Positions 59,009 through 64,000 of a stretch of DNA of 64,000 nucleotides are shown here, in pieces. The notes beneath the pieces are model-generated. The model had not been told where the DNA came from and made no database searches. It saw only the letters and a program-made list of their open reading frames with translations. Position 1 is the first letter of the stretch. Every line of letters starts with the position of its first letter. The position numbers and the translations under genes are program-made. The stretch covers positions 41,701 to 105,700 of the forward strand of contig JALFBL010000062.1 of assembly GCA_022773395.1 (NCBI GenBank). Direction: 5' to 3'. Origin of the DNA: Prevotella sp. GTDB lineage: Bacteria > Bacteroidota > Bacteroidia > Bacteroidales > Bacteroidaceae.

Positions 59009-59626
59009 TTAATTGTTTCCATTAAATTCTTCCATTGTCTCAGAAGTTTCAGAACTGATACCTTCTCTCCAAACCACAGCCTTAATGGTCAAAATAAGAA
59101 TTTTTAAATCTGTGAGTAATGAGACATGATCCACATACCACACATCATATTCGAACTTCTGCCTCCAAGTGATGGCATTCCGGCCATGACACTGTGCCCA
59201 ACCCGTAATTCCAGGCTTAACGTCATGTCTTCGGGCTTGTTCTTTCGAATAAAGGGGCAAATACTGCACCAACAAGGGGCGTGGTCCAACCAAAGACATA
59301 TCGCCTTTCAAGACATTGATAAATTGCGGTAGTTCATCTATCGATGTTGAACGAATGAATCTTCCTACTTTTGTCAACCTCTTTCCGTCCGGCAACAAAT
59401 GTCCATCTTCATCCCGCTCATCCGTCATGGTCTTGAATTTGATCACTTTGAATATCCTGCACCGATACCCCGGTCGTTCTTGAAAGAAGAACGCCCCGGC
59501 CCCCTTATTGGCAAAGTGTAATGCTATGGAAACAATCAGTAAAATGGGTGATATGAGAATAACCACAACAAGAGAAATGACAAAGTCCAACAAACGTTTG
59601 ATACAGTTCTTATACATCTCAACCAA
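59009..59626 (-). CDS. Initiating sugar (polyprenyl-phosphate) transferase
   Basis: KRLLDFVISLVVVILISPILLIVSIALHFANKGAGAFFFQERPGYRCRIFKVIKFKTM...SIDELPQFINVLKGDMSLVGPRPLL. Confidence 0.95.
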   Translation of the reverse strand: MVEMYKNCIKRLLDFVISLVVVILISPILLIVSIALHFANKGAGAFFFQERPGYRCRIFKVIKFKTMTDERDEDGHLLPDGKRLTKVGRFIRSTSIDELPQFINVLKGDMSLVGPRPLLVQYLPLYSKEQARRHDVKPGITGWAQCHGRNAITWRQKFEYDVWYVDHVSLLTDLKILILTIKAVVWREGISSETSETMEEFNGNN

Positions 59627-60767
59627 AACTTTTATATGTTTTCATCAATTCGTTCCAAATGAATTTCTGCTCAAATCTGCTTACCACCCTCTCTCTTGAG
59701 CACGATGCCATTTTTGTTCTCAAATCCCTATTTTCTTTCATCATCTGCATCTTCTCATAAAGAGTCTTCACATCACGGGGAGGCACAAGAACACCATTTT
59801 GTCCGTCCATAATGATTTCATTCGCACCATTGATGTCGGTAACGATACTTGGCAGTCCCATTGCCCCTGCTTCAAGGACTGTATTGGGAAAACCTTCTCG
59901 ATAACTCGGAAAAACAAAAACGTCTGCCATGGCATAGTAGGGACGTACATCCCTTTGGCCACCCGTTGTAAGAATTCTTGGATTCGATTCAATTTCATTC
60001 ATCGTTTCCTTTTTCAAAGGATCCAACTTATTTTCATACGGCCCTACCAGCAACAATTTCGTTTGAGAATCATCCATTCGCCTAAAAGCCTCCACCAACT
60101 CGTTGATACCTTTATCTCCAACAAGCCTACCCACAAAGAGGAAAACCAAATCATCTGCCCTGAGACCCAATTTTTCTCGTGTGATTTTCCCGTCTCCCCG
60201 AATGGAACCATACAAATCTGGATTCCAATAATCCAAGTCTATTCCTTTCACATTTCCATTTCCTATGAGATGCAAAGGTTTCTTCGTAATCTTGTATGCC
60301 TTTAAATCACCGGCCACACCTTTTCCTTCCGGATTGATATAATTGGCACAAAAACACAACAACCGATCCATCCATATCAAAATTCTCTGAGTATATCCTG
60401 TAGCTGTTGGAAATACCAATCCCGTGTAAGTGTGCATTCTTATCGGCACCCGGCAAACCCACGCTGCCAACATAGAAAGCAAACCGGCTTTCGGGGTCAT
60501 AGAATGGACTATATCAGGTTTTTCTTTCATAAAAAGCAAAACCAGCCTGCACAACGACACGACATCTTTGAAAAAAGAGATATGGCGTTCCATGGGTATA
60601 GCCACCGTTCTCACTCCTTCTCTTTCCCTCACAATCTCCAATTGTGGCAAGGGAGAAGAAACGGCAACAACCTCAAACGTTCCTGAAAGCCATTTCAGTT
60701 GTCCTTTGCAAAAAGTCTCCAACGACTCTGGAACAGTTGATATCCTGACGAGTTTTTTCACAATCAA
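59619..60767 (-). CDS. Glycosyltransferase family 4 protein
   Basis: VHSMTPKAGLLSMLAAWVCRVPIRMHTYTGLVFPTATG...LVFLFVGRLVGDKGINELVEAF...VFPSYREGFPNTVLEAGAMGLPSIVTDINGANEII. Confidence 0.94.
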   Translation of the reverse strand: MIVKKLVRISTVPESLETFCKGQLKWLSGTFEVVAVSSPLPQLEIVREREGVRTVAIPMERHISFFKDVVSLCRLVLLFMKEKPDIVHSMTPKAGLLSMLAAWVCRVPIRMHTYTGLVFPTATGYTQRILIWMDRLLCFCANYINPEGKGVAGDLKAYKITKKPLHLIGNGNVKGIDLDYWNPDLYGSIRGDGKITREKLGLRADDLVFLFVGRLVGDKGINELVEAFRRMDDSQTKLLLVGPYENKLDPLKKETMNEIESNPRILTTGGQRDVRPYYAMADVFVFPSYREGFPNTVLEAGAMGLPSIVTDINGANEIIMDGQNGVLVPPRDVKTLYEKMQMMKENRDLRTKMASCSRERVVSRFEQKFIWNELMKTYKSFG

Positions 60768-60776
60768 TATTCAACG

Positions 60777-61868
60777 TTAGACAATATCTGATTTAGGAGA
60801 AGACACCATGGTCTTATACACATTATTATACGCCTCCACCATCCTGTTGATGTCAAACTGCTTGGCCCGTTCGTAGCAAGCATCGGCCACCTGCCTGTAA
60901 TACTCTCTATCATCATGCAATTGCCGGATAACTTTTGCCAGAGCCTCAGCATCTTGATGAGGCACCAAAATACCATATCCTTGGGTCACTTCTCTCAACC
61001 CGTCCACATCCGTTGCCACGAAAGGTTTTCCGACCGACATGCCTTCCAAACTTGACAATGACAAACCTTCGTAATGAGACGACATACAAACAACGTCTGC
61101 ACTATGGAGTATATTGGGAATGTCATTCCTATTACCCCAAAAACAGACTTGTTGCTTTATCCCATTTTGTTTGACATAACTTTCCATATCCAACCTCAGG
61201 TCACCATCACCCACCAACCACAATTCATAGTCATCATCAGACAACAAGCTCATTGCATCTATCAAAGTCCGCTGGTCTTTTTGCCTTCTGAATGCAGAAA
61301 CCATCACGATGACAAACCGATTGGACTTTAAATTGTCCATTTCTTTTGCAGAATGGAATCTCTCCACATCTATTCCATTATAAATGATTGACATCGAAGT
61401 CGCACATCTTCCCAAATATCCTCTCAGATTTTCTTCAGCCTTGTCTGATATGCAGATAATATGGTCATACTGAGCATACATCCATCTGTCCATTGGTTTC
61501 CACAGCATATGGTTTCTCCTCCTGTTTGATGTATTATGCTCAGTGGTTACGATAGGTTTCCCTACAAAGAGATTTGCGATAGCTGTAAAAAGTTGTGATG
61601 AAGTGTTGTGAGTATGGATGATGTCATACTCTGACAATATATTTTTTAGTTTCAATATATAAAAAGGATTATATACGGAACCCTTTTCCGAAAACTTAAT
61701 AACACGACAGCCAGTCTTATTCAAGTCATCAAGAAATGGCGTTCGTTCCCCATTAAATACCACAACATCAACATCATGACCGTAATTCTTAAGCCTTGCA
61801 GAAATATCTACTATCAATTTTTCTGCTCCACCGGTCAATAGAGAAGTGATTACTTGAAGAATTCTCAT
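60777..61868 (-). CDS. Glycosyltransferase family 4 protein
   Basis: MRILQVITSLLTGGAEKLIVDISARLKNYGHDVDVVVF...VVCMSSHYEGLSLSSLEGMSVGKPFVATDVDGLREV. Confidence 0.94.
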   Translation of the reverse strand: MRILQVITSLLTGGAEKLIVDISARLKNYGHDVDVVVFNGERTPFLDDLNKTGCRVIKFSEKGSVYNPFYILKLKNILSEYDIIHTHNTSSQLFTAIANLFVGKPIVTTEHNTSNRRRNHMLWKPMDRWMYAQYDHIICISDKAEENLRGYLGRCATSMSIIYNGIDVERFHSAKEMDNLKSNRFVIVMVSAFRRQKDQRTLIDAMSLLSDDDYELWLVGDGDLRLDMESYVKQNGIKQQVCFWGNRNDIPNILHSADVVCMSSHYEGLSLSSLEGMSVGKPFVATDVDGLREVTQGYGILVPHQDAEALAKVIRQLHDDREYYRQVADACYERAKQFDINRMVEAYNNVYKTMVSSPKSDIV

Positions 61869-61874
61869 TGTATA

Positions 61875-62798
61875 TCAATTCGATTTCACATCCTTAAGAT
61901 GCATCATCCAGCCTATTGGCATAAAAATATTCCAGTACCAATTGATGGTAGGAATGGTAATTCCGGATTTGTCTTTTTGCTGACAGCACCATCTGAAACG
62001 CCAATAATTGATGGCAGCTTTCATCTTTGGCAACAAGGGAATGTCACAGACGGTCAACTCTTGATAAGTCATCATCGTTGCAATGGGACTATTCATCCTT
62101 ATCTTCACAATTTTATCCGTCAGACCGCCATCCAAATAATCCCTATGATACACCACTTCATTGAAACAGTACAATTTATACTTAGTGGCGATTCTATTCC
62201 AAACAAGTGCTTCCGGGCAGAATTTCTCGCTTGCAATCTCCGGGAATGGACACTCACGCAGTACCGTAGTCTTGAACACCTCCAACAAATCACCCGTCAC
62301 ATGCAATCTGTATCTCAAGTCTAAAGAATTTTCATACAGATGTTCCTGTGCAAACCCTTTTCCTATGAGCGAACCATCGTGGTGCGCCATCAAACCGCAA
62401 ACTCCTCCACAATCTTTTCTTTCTTTGCATAACGAGTAGTAGTGCTGGATTTTTTCTATAGAATCTTTTGGCAACGTATCATCGCTGTCAAGTATCAGAA
62501 CCAATTCTCCATTCGCTTCCTTTACACCCAAATTCACCGCAGTATGCTTTCCTCCATTTTCTTTTTTTATGTACCTTGCAGGAAATGACTTGATGCATGT
62601 TTCTCTAAAAAAGGCCTCCGGCTCATCCATACTTCCATCATCCACAACAATCCACTCGAAGTCTTTACACGTTTGAGAATCAAGACTTTCATATAATCCA
62701 AGCAGAAATTTTTTCCTATTGTAAATCGGCGTGATAATAGAAATGAATGGTACCATCGAATTTCGAATTGCTTGTTTAGTTATAGGATGCTCTGTCAT
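61875..62798 (-). CDS. Glycosyltransferase family 2 protein
   Basis: VPFISIITPIYNRKKFLLGLYESLDSQTCKDFEWIVVDDGSMDEPEAFF...LVLILDSDDTLPKDSI. Confidence 0.93.
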   Translation of the reverse strand: MTEHPITKQAIRNSMVPFISIITPIYNRKKFLLGLYESLDSQTCKDFEWIVVDDGSMDEPEAFFRETCIKSFPARYIKKENGGKHTAVNLGVKEANGELVLILDSDDTLPKDSIEKIQHYYSLCKERKDCGGVCGLMAHHDGSLIGKGFAQEHLYENSLDLRYRLHVTGDLLEVFKTTVLRECPFPEIASEKFCPEALVWNRIATKYKLYCFNEVVYHRDYLDGGLTDKIVKIRMNSPIATMMTYQELTVCDIPLLPKMKAAINYWRFRWCCQQKDKSGITIPTINWYWNIFMPIGWMMHLKDVKSN

Positions 62799-63987
62799 CT
62801 ATTGGTCCAAATACCGGACGATACAACTTGTCGTTTGAATAATTCCGATCATATTCATACATTTCCTCTATGACATCTCCTTCACGGATTCCATTTGTCA
62901 GAAAGGTCTTATAAGGCGACAATTGAATGCCCCATAAAGTCAATACCCTTAGATAAAGCACAGCCATGAAGGAAAGAGTGACAATTCTAAGATAACTTCC
63001 CCGTGCCTCTTTTGCCAGAATTTCAGCAATCGTACAAACGACCCCTATCAAATAGAACCAACTCATGCGCCCACCATCTTGGAAACGAACAAAAAAGCAC
63101 AATACAAATATAAATCCCAATGCGATGTTCAACATACACAACGACAGTTTGTCTTTCCCTATTCTCTCATATCTTCTTAAGATAATATACAAGAAAAACA
63201 TCGCCTCTATAATATACTCAATACGCGCACCTCCTGTCCCAGAACTTGACAACTGGGTTTTTTCCTCATTCACCGTCCCTCCTAAAGTATTAAAAAGGAA
63301 TGACGAAACAGGGGTCAATCCCAAAACCAAAGCCCCAGTCACAATCATCCAAACCTGCTTTTTTGAAAAGCGGTAACCTGCAATAAAATAGAAGCCTCCT
63401 GCCAACAATGCACTGTTATGGAACGTTGCAGCCAACGCAATGATGGCAAAGAAGGGGATTGGTTTTCGCCGGATGGCGTATGGAACGGAAAACCATGCCA
63501 CACAAAGGGCCATAATTTGGCGCAGATAGGTGAAAGTAAAGAAATAATAACTGCAAAATAAAAGGGAAAAGGCAAGAAGCGGAGATTTGCTGTAACGTAT
63601 AATATGCCTGTAAAGCGCAGCATACACCAACAGTGTAGTAATCAAGATAAAGATGTATCGATTGGATGTGATGTAGGTAAGCAGATAATTATACAAAGCA
63701 TACCCCTTTTCTTTCTCCGCATAATTGAATGCAGAGGTCAGAAAAATGTGAACTCCACTGGCACGCTCATCCACAGTTGTATCAAAGACTTCACCGTATA
63801 TATATCTGTCATATCCTCCCAGCATGTCTCCCAACCCGCACACCAAAGCCACGAATAACACGATGACAGCCAATACTGCCTTTTGCTGTTGCAATTTGGC
63901 AGATGTGAAATACAAAGCACATACAAAAACAAGAATCAGTTCAAATATATAGACAAACATTTTATACCAATTGTCAGAATTAATCAA
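62776..63987 (-). CDS. EpsG-family / Wzy-like polysaccharide polymerase membrane protein
   Basis: ~10 hydrophobic segments; YDRYIYGEVFD and multi-TM pattern typical of EpsG family. Confidence 0.8.
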   Translation of the reverse strand: MINSDNWYKMFVYIFELILVFVCALYFTSAKLQQQKAVLAVIVLFVALVCGLGDMLGGYDRYIYGEVFDTTVDERASGVHIFLTSAFNYAEKEKGYALYNYLLTYITSNRYIFILITTLLVYAALYRHIIRYSKSPLLAFSLLFCSYYFFTFTYLRQIMALCVAWFSVPYAIRRKPIPFFAIIALAATFHNSALLAGGFYFIAGYRFSKKQVWMIVTGALVLGLTPVSSFLFNTLGGTVNEEKTQLSSSGTGGARIEYIIEAMFFLYIILRRYERIGKDKLSLCMLNIALGFIFVLCFFVRFQDGGRMSWFYLIGVVCTIAEILAKEARGSYLRIVTLSFMAVLYLRVLTLWGIQLSPYKTFLTNGIREGDVIEEMYEYDRNYSNDKLYRPVFGPIDDRASYN

Positions 63988-64000
63988 AAAAATTACTTTT

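Noticed and set aside
52528-63987. Defence or toxin-antitoxin island in the 3' accessory region
   Set aside because: All genes fit polysaccharide biosynthesis; no nuclease, helicase or TA signatures.

Overview
This 64 kb window looks like a Bacteroidetes chromosome, most likely Prevotella-like, judging from gene content and TAnnTTTG-type promoter boxes. The first ~52 kb is mostly housekeeping: pdxA (partial), phosphomannomutase, luxS, mtnN, yfhO-like, fkp, a murF-alr fusion, rel/spoT, SPFH/NfeD, an ECF-sigma operon, recR, engB, an ABC-F ATPase, rho, a TonB receptor, a POT transporter, uvrA, rny and zapA. The last ~14 kb is part of an exopolysaccharide/capsule locus: a BY-kinase, a CapD-like dehydratase, a DegT aminotransferase, an ATP-grasp protein, a PLP decarboxylase, an initiating sugar transferase, glycosyltransferases and a Wzy-like protein. 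Three tRNA genes are visible (two tandem tRNA-Asp and one tRNA-Arg). No CRISPR array, rRNA or transposase gene was seen. The least explained items are: (i) a diverged intergenic dispersed repeat at ~24.43-24.65 kb and ~42.82-43.21 kb in opposite orientation, whose second copy carries an extra ~113-bp nested palindrome; (ii) a 28-bp perfect inverted repeat with mirrored promoter boxes between mtnN and yfhO; (iii) a short stand-alone transcription unit encoding a 36-aa peptide that is absent from the ORF track; (iv) a degenerate, Walker-A-less ABC ATPase paired with a FetB-like permease; (v) a DUF542/hemerythrin-LuxR fusion regulator; (vi) an ATP-grasp plus PLP-decarboxylase pair in the capsule operon. 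All family calls come from reading the sequence; no searches were run.
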